NCBI RefSeq assembly: GCF_004795895.1
Contig: NZ_CP039250.1
Span: forward strand, 3,348,001-3,412,000
Reading direction: 5' to 3'
DNA length: 64,000 bases
Origin: Sphingopyxis sp. PAMC25046
GTDB lineage: Bacteria; Pseudomonadota; Alphaproteobacteria; Sphingomonadales; Sphingomonadaceae
Within the stretch, counting starts at the first letter, position 1. Each line of letters begins with the position of its first letter. Below the pieces are notes generated by a model that did no database searches, was not told where the DNA came from, and saw only the letters and a program-made list of their open reading frames with translations. Positions 16,429-26,026 of the stretch are shown piece after piece. Both the position numbers and the translations under genes were made by a program.

Positions 16429-16682
16429 GAGAAAGTGCCTTTTTGGCGGAGGTGTCGCGCCAGCACGGGCGCGAAATCGGGATCGCGCTTCGCGGCGAAC
16501 ACCATCAGCGTGTGGCCCAAGGCCCAGAGGATGAGCCCGGCGATCCATTGCTGGAGGCCGAGCCCCATCGCGGCCGCAATCGTCCCGTTGACGATCGCGA
16601 GGCCGCGCGGCGCGCCGCCGAGCAGGATCGGCTCGGCGAGCGACCGGTGGATCGGCGCCTCGAAGCCCTCGATCCGGCTCAC
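16422..16682 (-). CDS. trbD: TrbD, VirB3-like membrane protein
   Basis: An 86-residue protein starting at a GTG that overlaps the trbC stop (GTGA). It has the TrbD features: IEGFEAPIHRSLAEPILLGG, two hydrophobic segments (AIVNGTIAAAMGLGLQQWIA and LILWALGHTLMVFA) and a basic tail. VirB3-type proteins associate with VirB4/TrbE, and here the genes are adjacent. The ATG frame to 16904 lies over trbC and is not real. Confidence 0.92.
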   Translation of the reverse strand: MSRIEGFEAPIHRSLAEPILLGGAPRGLAIVNGTIAAAMGLGLQQWIAGLILWALGHTLMVFAAKRDPDFAPVLARHLRQKGTFSC

Positions 16683-17026
16683 GCGACGAGCGCCCCGCCG
16701 CCGAAACTGAAAAAGGACAGGAAGAAGCTCGACGCAGCAAAGGCGATCGACAGCCCGAACACGATCTGGATCAGCCGGCGGAAGCCGCCCGAGGTTTCGC
16801 CGAAGGCCAAAGTCAGGCCGGTCGTGATGATGATGATCACCGCGATGATCTTCGCGACGGGCCCCTGCACCGATTCCAGGACCTGCTGGAGCGGCTCTTC
16901 CCACGGCATGCCCGAACCGGCGGCAAGCGCGCCCGCGGCAAGGCCGAAGGCGAGGCCGACGACAAGCAGCAGGCGCTGCGCTGACCGAATGGCGGCGCGG
17001 GACAAAGCAAGCGCAATCAGGGGCAT
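16679..17026 (-). CDS. trbC: TrbC, VirB2-like pilin
   Basis: A 115-residue pilin precursor with a signal segment (residues 14-36, LLLVVGLAFGLAAGALA) and two later hydrophobic segments (KIIAVIIIITTGLTLAF; IQIVFGLSIAFAASSFFLSFF), as in TrbC/VirB2. It is processed to the pilus subunit. It overlaps trbB by 10 bases and trbD by 4. Confidence 0.93.
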   Translation of the reverse strand: MPLIALALSRAAIRSAQRLLLVVGLAFGLAAGALAAGSGMPWEEPLQQVLESVQGPVAKIIAVIIIITTGLTLAFGETSGGFRRLIQIVFGLSIAFAASSFFLSFFSFGGGALVA

Positions 17027-18006
17027 GGCACTTCTCCTTCAGGTTGAATGGGGATTTCGGTCAGCGCGTAGTCGCCCTCCGGCGTCACGCCTTCGACGCG
17101 CGCTACGCCCGAGATGCGCCGCGCGGCGCCGCGTCCGGCGACGAAGACGATGAGGTCGATCGCCTCGGCGATCAGCCGCCGCGGCACGGTGACGACGCTT
17201 TCCTGGACGAGTTGTTCGATGCGGGTGAGCGCCGAGGCGGCGCTATTGGCGTGGACCGTCGCGATCCCCCCCGGGTGGCCGGTGTTCCAGGCCTTGAGCA
17301 TGTCGAGCGCCTCGGCGCCGCGGACCTCGCCGACGATGATGCGGTCGGGCCGGAGGCGCAGCGTCGAGCGAACGAGATCGGCCATCGAAACCGCACCGGT
17401 GCGTGTCCGAAGCTCGACCCGGTCGGCCGCGGGGCATTGCAACTCGCGCGTGTCCTCGATCAGGATGACCCGCTCATCGAGCGTCGCCATTTCGGCAAGC
17501 AGCGCGTTGGCGAGCGTCGTCTTCCCCGAGCTGGTGCCGCCGGCGATCAGAATGTTGAGCCGCTCGACGACGCCGAGCGACAGCAGCCGCGCGGCTTCGG
17601 GGCTCGCGATGCCGGCGTTCACATAATCGAGCAGCGTGTAGACGCGCGCCGCGGGCTTGCGGATCGAGAAGCAGGGCGCGAGGCTGACCGGCGGCAACAG
17701 GCCCTCGAACCGCTCACCCGCGCCCTCGCCGTGCGGCGGCAGTTCGGCCGAGACGATCGGCGCCGCGCCATGTACTTCGGTCCGCGCGTGCGACGCGACG
17801 AGGCGGATGATCCGCTCGACCTGTTCGGGCGCCATGCGGACCCCCGTGTCGACGCGCCCCTCTCCGAGAACATCGACACGGAGCGCGCCGTCCGGGTTCA
17901 CCATCACCTCGAGAACATGCGCGTTGGACAGCGCCGCCTCGATCGCCGGACCCATCGCGGTGCACAGCATCGTGCGTCGGCGTTCGGTGGCTTCGCCCGC
18001 GCTCAT
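17017..18006 (-). CDS. trbB: TrbB, VirB11-family ATPase
   Basis: A 329-residue hexameric ATPase of the secretion-ATPase superfamily. Walker A GGTSSGKTT is near 156-164, the Asp box near 180-189 (VILIEDTREL), Walker B RIIVGEVRG near 222-230 and the His box TGHPGGIATVHAN near 242-254. It works with TrbE and TraG at the cytoplasmic face of the channel. The ATG overlaps the stop of the CopG-like gene by ATGA, so the long upstream frame to 18498 is rejected. Confidence 0.96.
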   Translation of the reverse strand: MSAGEATERRRTMLCTAMGPAIEAALSNAHVLEVMVNPDGALRVDVLGEGRVDTGVRMAPEQVERIIRLVASHARTEVHGAAPIVSAELPPHGEGAGERFEGLLPPVSLAPCFSIRKPAARVYTLLDYVNAGIASPEAARLLSLGVVERLNILIAGGTSSGKTTLANALLAEMATLDERVILIEDTRELQCPAADRVELRTRTGAVSMADLVRSTLRLRPDRIIVGEVRGAEALDMLKAWNTGHPGGIATVHANSAASALTRIEQLVQESVVTVPRRLIAEAIDLIVFVAGRGAARRISGVARVEGVTPEGDYALTEIPIQPEGEVPCP

Positions 18007-18425
18007 TGGCCCATCTCGACACCGAAACTGCCGCGGCCGTCGCGGAAGGCTTCGGCGACCTTCATCGTGAACCATTCGAAACGCTCGCGCCCCTGCGCGC
18101 GGCCGACGTCGTCGCCCTCGGCAACCGGCGGGATCGATGTGAGCAAGTAGCGCGCGAGCAAAGCAAGTATTTCGATCTCGATCTGGCTGTTGCGCTCGAT
18201 GCGCGCGACAGCACGGCTGAGATTGTCGAGCCGAACGCCGAAGCGCTCCTGCAATTCGCTGACGCCCTTGCGGTCGAGCCAGGCGCCAAGTGCCTCGGCG
18301 AGAATCGACGACATGGTGACGCCGGGTTTCTTCGCGAGCGCGGCAAGCCGCTCGCTGAGCTCGGCGCTCATGTAAAGCTGGTGCCGGACCTGACCGCCGC
18401 GCGAGATGCTGCTGCGCGCGTTCAT
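18003..18425 (-). CDS. CopG/ribbon-helix-helix protein of the conjugation cluster
   Basis: A 140-residue protein with an N-terminal ribbon-helix-helix (QLYMSAELSERLAALAKKPG, TMSSILAEALGAWLDRK) and a helical C-terminal half (VRLDNLSRAVARIERN). Proteins of this kind lie between traG and trbB in many alphaproteobacterial loci and are thought to regulate the transfer operon or bind at the transfer origin. It overlaps traG and trbB by four bases each. Confidence 0.85.
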   Translation of the reverse strand: MNARSSISRGGQVRHQLYMSAELSERLAALAKKPGVTMSSILAEALGAWLDRKGVSELQERFGVRLDNLSRAVARIERNSQIEIEILALLARYLLTSIPPVAEGDDVGRAQGRERFEWFTMKVAEAFRDGRGSFGVEMGQ

Positions 18426-20461
18426 AGCCCGAGCCCCAGTTGCTCGCCCTTGTGCGAGACGGCTTCATCGAGGGTATGGCCGATGAGCACCGGCGCAAGC
18501 GGCCGCGCGCGGTCCATCAGTTTCTTGTCGGCGGCGGGATGGACATCGTCGTCGATACCGAGCGGGTTGGAAGCTTTTTCTGGCTTCGGCGGCGGCGCGG
18601 CCGCATCGGCGATTTCGGGCTCGCGCGCCTGCTGCGCGCCGCCATCCTCGACCACCTGGCCCTCTTCCACGGTTTCAGCAGCTTCATGTGTCGTCACGAC
18701 GTCAGCGACTATGCCGGTCCAGTCGTTGCCCCGCGCTGGGGGTCGATCTGCGTAACCGCTGTCGCCGAGCGCGGGCGGCGCCCCGAGCCGCGTCTTGAAG
18801 TTCGCATCCTCAAAATAGCGCAGCTTCTTCGCGCGGATCGGAGGCAAGCCCGCGACGAGGATGAGTTCGTCGGTTGCCGGCAGCTGCATCACCTCGCCGG
18901 GCGTCAGCAGCGCGCGCGCGGTTTCCTGCCGGCTGACCATGACATGAGCGAGCCAGGGCGCGAGCCGATGCCCGGCATAGTTGCGCATCGCCCGCTGTTC
19001 GGTCGCGGTGCCGAGCGCGTCCGAAATGCGCTTCGCCGTCCGCTCGTCGTTGGTCGCAAAGGCAACACGGACATGACAATTGTCGAGGATGGCGTTGTTC
19101 TCGCCATAGGCCTTTGAGATCTGGTTGAGCGACTGCGCGATCAGGAAGGCCCGGATGCCATAGCCCGCCATGAAGGCGAGCGCCGTCTCGAAGAAGTCGA
19201 GCCTCCCGAGCGCCGGGAACTCGTCGAGCATGAGCAGCAGCTCGTTGCGGCGCACGGTAGATCGGCGATCGTCGAGCTTCTCGGTCAGCCGCCGCCCGAT
19301 CTGGTTGAGGATCAGGCGGACGAGCGGCTTGGTGCGGCTGATATCCGAGGGCGGAATGACGAGATAGAGCGAGAGCGGCCGCTCGGCGGCGACGAGGTCG
19401 GCGATCCGCCAGTCGCACGCTCCGGTGACCGCGGCGACTGTCGGGTCGCGGTAGAGGCCGAGGAACGACATGGCGGTCGAGAGCACGCCCGAGCGCTCGT
19501 TCTCGCTCTTGTTGAGAAGCTCGCGCGCTGCGGACGCGACGACCGGGTGTACGAGGACATTATCCTTGGTTCCGAGATGATTTGTGCGCATCATCGCCAC
19601 GAGCGTCGAAGCGAAACTCCGCGACGGATCGGAAAGGAAGGTCGCGACGCGCGCCAGCGTCTTCTCTTCCTCGGCATAAAGGATGTGGAGGATCGCACCG
19701 GCAAGCAGAGCGTGGCTCGTCTTCTCCCAGTGGTTGCGCCGTTCGAGCGCGCCTTCCGGATCGACGAGAATATCGGCGATATTCTGGACGTCGCGGACTT
19801 CGTGTACGCCCTTCCGCACCTCGAGCAGCGGATTATAGCGCGCCGAACGCGCGTCGGTGGGATCGAAATAGAGGCAATGCGAGAAGCGAGACCGCCACGC
19901 CGACGTCAGCTGCCAATTCTCGCCCTTGATATCGTGGACGACCGTCGAGCCTGTCCAGCTGAGCAAGGTCGGGACGACGAGCCCGACGCCCTTCCCGCTC
20001 CGCGTCGGGGCGAAGGCCATGACATGTTCGGGGCCGCTATGGCGTAAATAGCGGCCGCCGAGCGAACCGAGAAAGACGCCCGCATCGCCGCGCAACCCTG
20101 CGGCATCGACCTCCCGCTCTTTTGCCCATCGCGCCGAGCCGTAGGTCGTGACCAATCCCTTCTGCCGGGCGCGCCATAGCGAACCCCCGATCGCCGCGCC
20201 GCAGCCGAGAAAACCGCTCGCGCCCGCTAGCGCCCCCGCCTTGTCGAAGACGTGCGGCGCATAGGCCTCATAATGATACCACCATGAAAAAAGCGCCCAG
20301 GGCCGATAGACGGGGAGCGAGCCGATCACGAACCAGGGCGCTCCGAGTTCGGGCTGGAACCCGAGCATGGCCGCCGCCCACTGGGTGGCGGCCCAGACGC
20401 CGAGGATAACGATCGCGAACACGATCAATATCTGTCCGATGAGCAATTTGGTCGGGGTCAT
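18422..20461 (-). CDS. traG: TraG, VirD4-type coupling ATPase
   Basis: A 679-residue type IV coupling protein that brings the relaxase-DNA complex to the pore. Two N-terminal membrane segments (residues 5-25 and about 60-85) precede the ATPase domain, with Walker A APTRSGKGVG near 185-195 and Walker B LLLMLDEFPALGR near 405-418. The tail is acidic and proline-rich. ATG 20461 is chosen because GGGAG precedes it; ATG 20485 would add eight residues. It is the first gene of the cluster, and no relaxase gene precedes it in the window. Confidence 0.94.
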   Translation of the reverse strand: MTPTKLLIGQILIVFAIVILGVWAATQWAAAMLGFQPELGAPWFVIGSLPVYRPWALFSWWYHYEAYAPHVFDKAGALAGASGFLGCGAAIGGSLWRARQKGLVTTYGSARWAKEREVDAAGLRGDAGVFLGSLGGRYLRHSGPEHVMAFAPTRSGKGVGLVVPTLLSWTGSTVVHDIKGENWQLTSAWRSRFSHCLYFDPTDARSARYNPLLEVRKGVHEVRDVQNIADILVDPEGALERRNHWEKTSHALLAGAILHILYAEEEKTLARVATFLSDPSRSFASTLVAMMRTNHLGTKDNVLVHPVVASAARELLNKSENERSGVLSTAMSFLGLYRDPTVAAVTGACDWRIADLVAAERPLSLYLVIPPSDISRTKPLVRLILNQIGRRLTEKLDDRRSTVRRNELLLMLDEFPALGRLDFFETALAFMAGYGIRAFLIAQSLNQISKAYGENNAILDNCHVRVAFATNDERTAKRISDALGTATEQRAMRNYAGHRLAPWLAHVMVSRQETARALLTPGEVMQLPATDELILVAGLPPIRAKKLRYFEDANFKTRLGAPPALGDSGYADRPPARGNDWTGIVADVVTTHEAAETVEEGQVVEDGGAQQAREPEIADAAAPPPKPEKASNPLGIDDDVHPAADKKLMDRARPLAPVLIGHTLDEAVSHKGEQLGLGL

Positions 20462-20803
20462 GACGCGCTCCCGCCCGGACACCATGCCCGGGGCTGAGAA
20501 CGCAAATTCCCATCCTGTCCGGTCAGATTACAGTGGCTGTCGGAGTTGACCGGCTGATTATCGGGGCTGTTTTGGGACCGCCGCCGCGATCGCCCCTACG
20601 CGTCCGCCCTTCCGCCGCGAGCCGGCGTGACATTCTTGCCTACCCTCCAAACCGCCCGAATAGCGCGCGAGCCGCCCTCGGCCACCCCTTGCCACCCGAA
20701 CCGTCGCGCGGGACTTTCCGAAGCAAGAGCAGTTCGGCACGGCGAGCCGTGCCCACGATCCAAGGCGCCTTACTTGGCAACGCCCCGACGGGAGAATTTC
20801 GCG
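20462..20803. promoter_or_regulatory. Divergent control region between traG and a small RHH gene
   Basis: A 342-base spacer. It holds the perfect 8-bp inverted repeat GGCACGGC-GA-GCCGTGCC (20736-20753) and a 10-bp palindrome AAGGCGCCTT (20762-20771), both about 35-70 bases before the RHH gene and upstream of traG. These are plausible binding sites for the divergently encoded ribbon-helix-helix protein. No relaxase or oriT could be recognised. Confidence 0.5.
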
Positions 20804-21034
20804 ATGCCGTCGATCCGCCTGAGCCGCACCCTCGATCGCCGCCTGCGTGTTGTCGCTGCGGCGCAGGAACGATCGCGGTCGCGTTGCGCACGCGATGCGA
20901 TCGCAGCCTATGTGGCGTCCGAAGGCGACGGTCCCCGCACTTTATCCTATCACGAGCGGCTTTCGCTCATGCTCCATGCAAACTGGCTGCAGGGTAAAGC
21001 CTTGATCTACAATAGTTTACCCCGCATTTGGTAA
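20804..21034 (+). CDS. Small ribbon-helix-helix-like protein
   Basis: A 76-residue protein (MPSIRLSRTLDRRLRVVAAA...). Residues 1-45 have the strand-helix-helix pattern of RHH repressors (RLSRTLDRRLRVVAAAQERS, CARDAIAAYVASEGD); the tail is unassigned. GGGAG lies about 12 bases upstream of the ATG. Its position, divergent from traG and next to two palindromes, suggests control of the transfer operon. It could also be an antitoxin without a visible partner. Confidence 0.55.
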   Translation: MPSIRLSRTLDRRLRVVAAAQERSRSRCARDAIAAYVASEGDGPRTLSYHERLSLMLHANWLQGKALIYNSLPRIW

Positions 21035-21368
21035 TATGCGGCAAATGCCGGGCAAAAACTTCCCTTTCTGCTTCCGCGGCAATGTTAGACCGGATCGTGC
21101 AGCCTCTGGCCGATTGGGGTCAGGCGGCTTTCAACTCCAATTCCAGATAAACGGACATTCTGTAGCGGTACGACAATGCCGCGGCCCCTCGTTTCTTGGC
21201 GCGGCCTGATCGCTACACTGGGCTAGATCAATCTCGGGCCTTTCTTCCGATCCCATTCGCCAGCATCCGGTGAACCGGCACTTTTATTTGCTCGGGATGT
21301 CACAGCGGAGGGATCCCGCTCGTCAGGCATGCTGACGCCGATATGGCTCAGGAAGAAAGGAAGATCAG
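21035..21368. other. Intergenic region, no gene seen
   Basis: A 334-base region at the edge of the conjugation module with lower GC than its surroundings. No coding frame, attachment repeat or tRNA was found by eye. It is a natural place to look for an integration scar. Confidence 0.35.
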
Positions 21369-21815
21369 ATGAACCGGTTGAATTGGTCCGAAGTCGCTCC
21401 CGCCGGAGCAAAGGCGCTGTATGCTGTGCACCATTATATCACGAGTAGCACCGCCCTTCCGGAAGAGCTCATTCACCTTGTCTTCCTCCGGGTCTCGCAG
21501 ATCAACGGGTGCGCTCACTGTATCGATCTGCATACCCGGGACCTTCTCAAGACCATGCCGGTCGACAAGGTCGCGCTGCTTGGCGTGTGGGACGAAGTCC
21601 CGCATCTGTTTCCCGACCAGTATCGTGCGGCACTGGCGTGGGCGGAAGAAGTCACACGCGTCAGCGAGACCCATGCTTCCGACGAGGCCTATGCAGCAGC
21701 AGCCGAGGTCTTCGAGCCCAAAGATCTCGTCGACCTGACGATCGCGATTGCGGCGATGAACGCCTTCAACCGGCTGGGCGCTCCATTCCGTCTTCCGGTT
21801 GCCGCCAGGCCCTGA
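21369..21815 (+). CDS. Carboxymuconolactone decarboxylase-family (AhpD-like) protein
   Basis: A 148-residue alpha-helical protein with the CMD/AhpD active-site motif C-A-H-C at about residues 49-52 (NGCAHCIDLHTRDLL). Members carry a redox-active cysteine pair and a nearby histidine and act in peroxide reduction or related thiol chemistry. The WAEEV and NAFNRLGAPF segments are typical. The gene is alone on the plus strand with a strong terminator about 120 bases downstream. Confidence 0.88.
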   Translation: MNRLNWSEVAPAGAKALYAVHHYITSSTALPEELIHLVFLRVSQINGCAHCIDLHTRDLLKTMPVDKVALLGVWDEVPHLFPDQYRAALAWAEEVTRVSETHASDEAYAAAAEVFEPKDLVDLTIAIAAMNAFNRLGAPFRLPVAARP

Positions 21816-21930
21816 CGCGTGAGAGCTGCTCTTTTGGCGTCGCGGTACAATATCAAGTCGATCAGCGAGGCTAACCGCGCCATGCGACCCAGGAGGGCTC
21901 TTCCTTTTAGGAAACACGGCTCTTCATCTT

Positions 21931-21967
21931 ACGCCCGTCCGATTTCGATCGGACGGGCGTTCTTTTT
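21931..21967 (+). terminator. Strong Rho-independent terminator
   Basis: A perfect 13-bp stem ACGCCCGTCCGAT/ATCGGACGGGCGT with a TTCG tetraloop (21931-21960), followed by TCTTTTT. It ends transcription from the CMD gene, or from a short RNA starting in 21816-21930. The rest of the 21816-22193 spacer shows no gene. Confidence 0.88.
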
Positions 21968-22193
21968 CGGCAATTCGCCCGTAGTGGCCGATGTGGAACC
22001 GCCTGCTTCTGAACGTCAACTCAAGATAGCGGTTACCCCCGTGCGAAAGTCGGTCATTCTCATGACGGACGGTACACATGCCGATGTGAGCGCATGGCCC
22101 ATCCCGACCTGTTGAACTCAGGGACAGGCCTTTCCTATATTCCCGCCGCAGTCCTCCCGGCTGCAACATCCTCAACTTGGCATGGAGAAGAAG

Positions 22194-22379
22194 ATGTCCA
22201 GCAAACATATCGAATATCTCCGGCGCGAGCATGCCCGCCTCGAAGCCGAAATCGATCGGGAAGCGCGGCAGCGCCGACCCGACGAGGTCCTGATGGCGCG
22301 GCTCAAGAAGCTGAAGCTGGTGGTCAAGGACCAAATCGCCGTATGGAGCGGCGATACCGGCGGCAGCCGCGCCGCCTGA
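22194..22379 (+). CDS. DUF465 (YdcH-family) small protein
   Basis: A 61-residue protein starting MSSKHIEYLRREHARLEAEI and continuing RLKKLKLVVKDQIA, the two-helix hairpin of DUF465/YdcH. The function of these short basic proteins is unknown. The start at 22194 has GGAGAAG directly upstream; the ATG at 22182 overlaps that ribosome-binding site. Confidence 0.82.
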   Translation: MSSKHIEYLRREHARLEAEIDREARQRRPDEVLMARLKKLKLVVKDQIAVWSGDTGGSRAA

Positions 22380-22386
22380 TCCGATC

Positions 22387-22413
22387 GCGGAGCCGCGCGC
22401 GGCGCGGCTCCGC
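22387..22413 (+). terminator. GC-rich hairpin after the DUF465 gene
   Basis: A 12-bp perfect stem GCGGAGCCGCGC/GCGCGGCTCCGC with a 3-base loop, starting 8 bases after the stop codon. It lacks a T-run, so it may act as a transcript-stabilising or factor-assisted terminator. Confidence 0.55.
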
Positions 22414-22470
22414 ACCTGAAAGCGCCTATGGAGCGCCGCCCCATTCGCCAATCCAAAGCGCTTTCGACAT

Positions 22471-22498
22471 CTTGAAACGGAAATTTGGCTTCCTAGCT
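22471..22498 (+). promoter_or_regulatory. Probable heat-shock (RpoH-type) promoter of hsp20
   Basis: CTTGAA (22471-22476), 12 bases, CTTCCTAGCT (22489-22498). The same pair of boxes stands before groES at 23840-23868. CTTGAA is the known -35 element for alphaproteobacterial RpoH. The gene starts about 105 bases downstream, leaving a long 5' leader that could hold a thermosensor. Confidence 0.68.
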
Positions 22499-22603
22499 TT
22501 TTTCTGGACGCCGGATCGTTCCCGTCCGAAGGACATAGAGAGCGCCGGCTCTACGTCCCGGCGCATCTCATGCCCGAATTGCTTCAATCAGGAGGATTTG
22601 GAA

Positions 22604-23083
22604 ATGAGAACCGACTTTGACTTTACCCCCTACCGCCGCTCGACGGTCGGTTTCGATCACCTCTTCGACCTGTTCGAAAAAGGGCAGCGTAGCGAGACGA
22701 CCGACGGCTATCCCGCCTTCGACATCGTCCGCGAAGCCGACGACCGGTTCCGCATCACACTTGCGGTCCCGGGCTTCAAGCCCAACGAAATCGAGATCGT
22801 CGCGCAGCAGAACCGGCTGACCGTCACAGGCAAGCCGGCGGAAGACGAAGCGAAGAGCACCTATCTTCACCGCGGCATCGCGCGCAGCGCGTTTGAACGG
22901 CGCTTCCAGCTCGCCGACTATATCGAGGTCGGCAGCGCGAGCTTTGCCGACGGCCTGCTTGCGATCGAACTCAACCGGGTCATCCCCGAGGCGATGAAGC
23001 CGCGCAAGATAGAGATCGGCAGCGGCAACACCGAAACGCGCCGGATTGAATCGTCGAAGGAAAAGACACTCGAGGCCGCCTAA
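22604..23083 (+). CDS. Hsp20/IbpA-type small heat-shock protein
   Basis: A 159-residue alpha-crystallin-domain chaperone. The N-terminus (DFTPYRRSTVGFDHLFDLFE) is the usual class A sHSP start. The crystallin domain spans about 35-130, with PGFKPNEIEIVAQQNRLTVTG and the FERRFQLADYIEV and GLLAIELNRVIP strands, followed by a hydrophilic tail. It holds unfolding proteins for refolding by DnaK and GroEL. AGGAGG precedes the ATG; the frame reaching back to 22094 is not coding. The groESL operon lies 0.9 kb downstream with a matching promoter. Confidence 0.94.
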   Translation: MRTDFDFTPYRRSTVGFDHLFDLFEKGQRSETTDGYPAFDIVREADDRFRITLAVPGFKPNEIEIVAQQNRLTVTGKPAEDEAKSTYLHRGIARSAFERRFQLADYIEVGSASFADGLLAIELNRVIPEAMKPRKIEIGSGNTETRRIESSKEKTLEAA

Positions 23084-23181
23084 CGTCTGGCGGGGCCGTT
23101 GTTCAGCGGCGGCCCCGCTTCGCTGTATCAGACGAACCAAAACACGATGAAGGTTCCGGTACGCGGCGACGCTCCCGATCG

Positions 23182-23451
23182 TTAGTCGATCGCCCGGATC
23201 ATATCCGCCGCGCGCCATTCGGCGGGTCCGATCAACGCGTCGTGCGCGATCCGCACCGAATGAAGCGCGGCTTCAATCTGCCGCCGCCACATGGCCAGAA
23301 AATCGAACAGCACCGGGAAATCTGGCGGCAGATCATAGTCCTGCCAGACGTACAGCTGGAGCAGCGAAGGATGATCGGGCCGGTAATAATGAATCTCCGC
23401 GGTCGTCAGCCCATAGCCGTCGAGCTGCGCGATCAGCGCGCGGTCGGTCAT
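23182..23451 (-). CDS. Usg-family protein
   Basis: An 89-residue protein with the Usg signature: [23 protein letters not shown] and [13 protein letters not shown], then [17 protein letters not shown]. Usg is a conserved alphaproteobacterial protein, first noticed next to tryptophan or aspartate-pathway genes, with unknown function. It overlaps the upstream 75-residue gene by four bases. Confidence 0.88.
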   Translation of the reverse strand: MTDRALIAQLDGYGLTTAEIHYYRPDHPSLLQLYVWQDYDLPPDFPVLFDFLAMWRRQIEAALHSVRIAHDALIGPAEWRAADMIRAID

Positions 23452-23675
23452 GGCGCACGCGCCTCGCCACCATCGAGCGAACGGAGCGCCGCGAGTACAT
23501 CATCAACCGGAACGGCGCGCCGCGCGCCGCGCGGTTTTCGCAGGCCGGGCTTGTTGCGGACCGATGCGCGGTCCGACGCCCAGGATGCAAGGAGAGCGCG
23601 CTTGACCTCTGGCTCGAGGCTTGGGTGATGTGCCACGTCGAAGGGGTGAAGAAAACGGGAAAATGGCTCGGACAT
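23448..23675 (-). CDS. Hypothetical protein coupled to usg
   Basis: A 75-residue protein ([20 protein letters not shown]...) with [19 protein letters not shown] and a C-terminal [12 protein letters not shown]. It looks like a small helical protein of the kind found in sphingomonads. GGAAGGAGG stands before the ATG. Its stop overlaps the usg start. The function is unknown; the pair is divergent from groESL. Confidence 0.65.
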   Translation of the reverse strand: MSEPFSRFLHPFDVAHHPSLEPEVKRALLASWASDRASVRNKPGLRKPRGARRAVPVDDVLAALRSLDGGEARAP

Positions 23676-23839
23676 GATCGTGCCTCCTTCCTTGTCGCCA
23701 TTCCTTTCTCGTCGTGCGGCAAGGCGCCGCGCGGACAGATTTTGGGAACGAAGCGAGTCGAGTCAAGAGGTTCCAGCCCCTTGATAAAGTGCATTTGTTC
23801 CTCATCAAGGCGGTCATCGAAAAAATTTTCGTTGAACCT

Positions 23840-23868
23840 CTTGAAGCGAAAAAAACCGCTTCCTAGCT
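23840..23868 (+). promoter_or_regulatory. Probable heat-shock (RpoH-type) promoter of groESL
   Basis: CTTGAA (23840-23845), 13 bases, CTTCCTAGCT (23859-23868), matching the hsp20 element. The groES ATG follows about 70 bases later. A CIRCE element (TTAGCACTC-type) was not seen. Confidence 0.7.
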
Positions 23869-23936
23869 CACCGGCGCCGCGCGTCACGGACAGACGCGCC
23901 GGCTTATCATATCGTTATGCAACATGGAGGTTATGC

Positions 23937-24251
23937 ATGCATTTCCGTCCCTTGCACGACCGTGTGGTCGTCCGCCGTATCGAAGCCGAGGAAAAGACCT
24001 CGGGCGGCATCATCATCCCCGACACCGCCAAGGAAAAGCCGCAGGAAGGCGAAGTCGTCGCCGTCGGTCCGGGCGTTCGCGCCGAGGACGGCACGATCAC
24101 AGCGCTCGACGTCCAGGCGGGCGACCGCATCCTGTTCGGTAAATGGTCGGGCACCGAGGTGCGCGTCGACGGCGAGGAACTGCTCATCATGAAGGAGAGC
24201 GACATCCTCGGCGTCATCGAGCAGGCGGAAGCGCTCAAGCAGGCGGCTTGA
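23937..24251 (+). CDS. groES: GroES co-chaperonin
   Basis: A 104-residue Cpn10, slightly longer than the common 95. It starts [20 protein letters not shown], contains the mobile loop [19 protein letters not shown] and roof-loop segments, and extends at the C-terminus with [16 protein letters not shown] lies 7 bases before the ATG. It is followed by groEL after 45 bases, forming the standard operon. Confidence 0.96.
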   Translation: MHFRPLHDRVVVRRIEAEEKTSGGIIIPDTAKEKPQEGEVVAVGPGVRAEDGTITALDVQAGDRILFGKWSGTEVRVDGEELLIMKESDILGVIEQAEALKQAA

Positions 24252-24272
24252 GGCCCATTCATCATCAACTGA

Positions 24273-25916
<1,644 letters not shown>

Positions 25917-25922
25917 CGTCCG

Positions 25923-25948
25923 GAGGGCGGCGGTCTCCCGCCGCCCTC
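25923..25948 (+). terminator. Hairpin after groEL
   Basis: A perfect 11-bp stem GAGGGCGGCGG/CCGCCGCCCTC with a 4-base loop, 6 bases after the groEL stop. No T-run follows. It probably ends the groESL transcript ahead of the convergent lysR gene. Confidence 0.6.
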
Positions 25949-26026
25949 ACTCCGCAAATCCGGAAGGATGACGGCTCTGCCTTGAGAGCCGATCTCGCTT
26001 TCCCACACAAACGCCCCTGCGATGAT

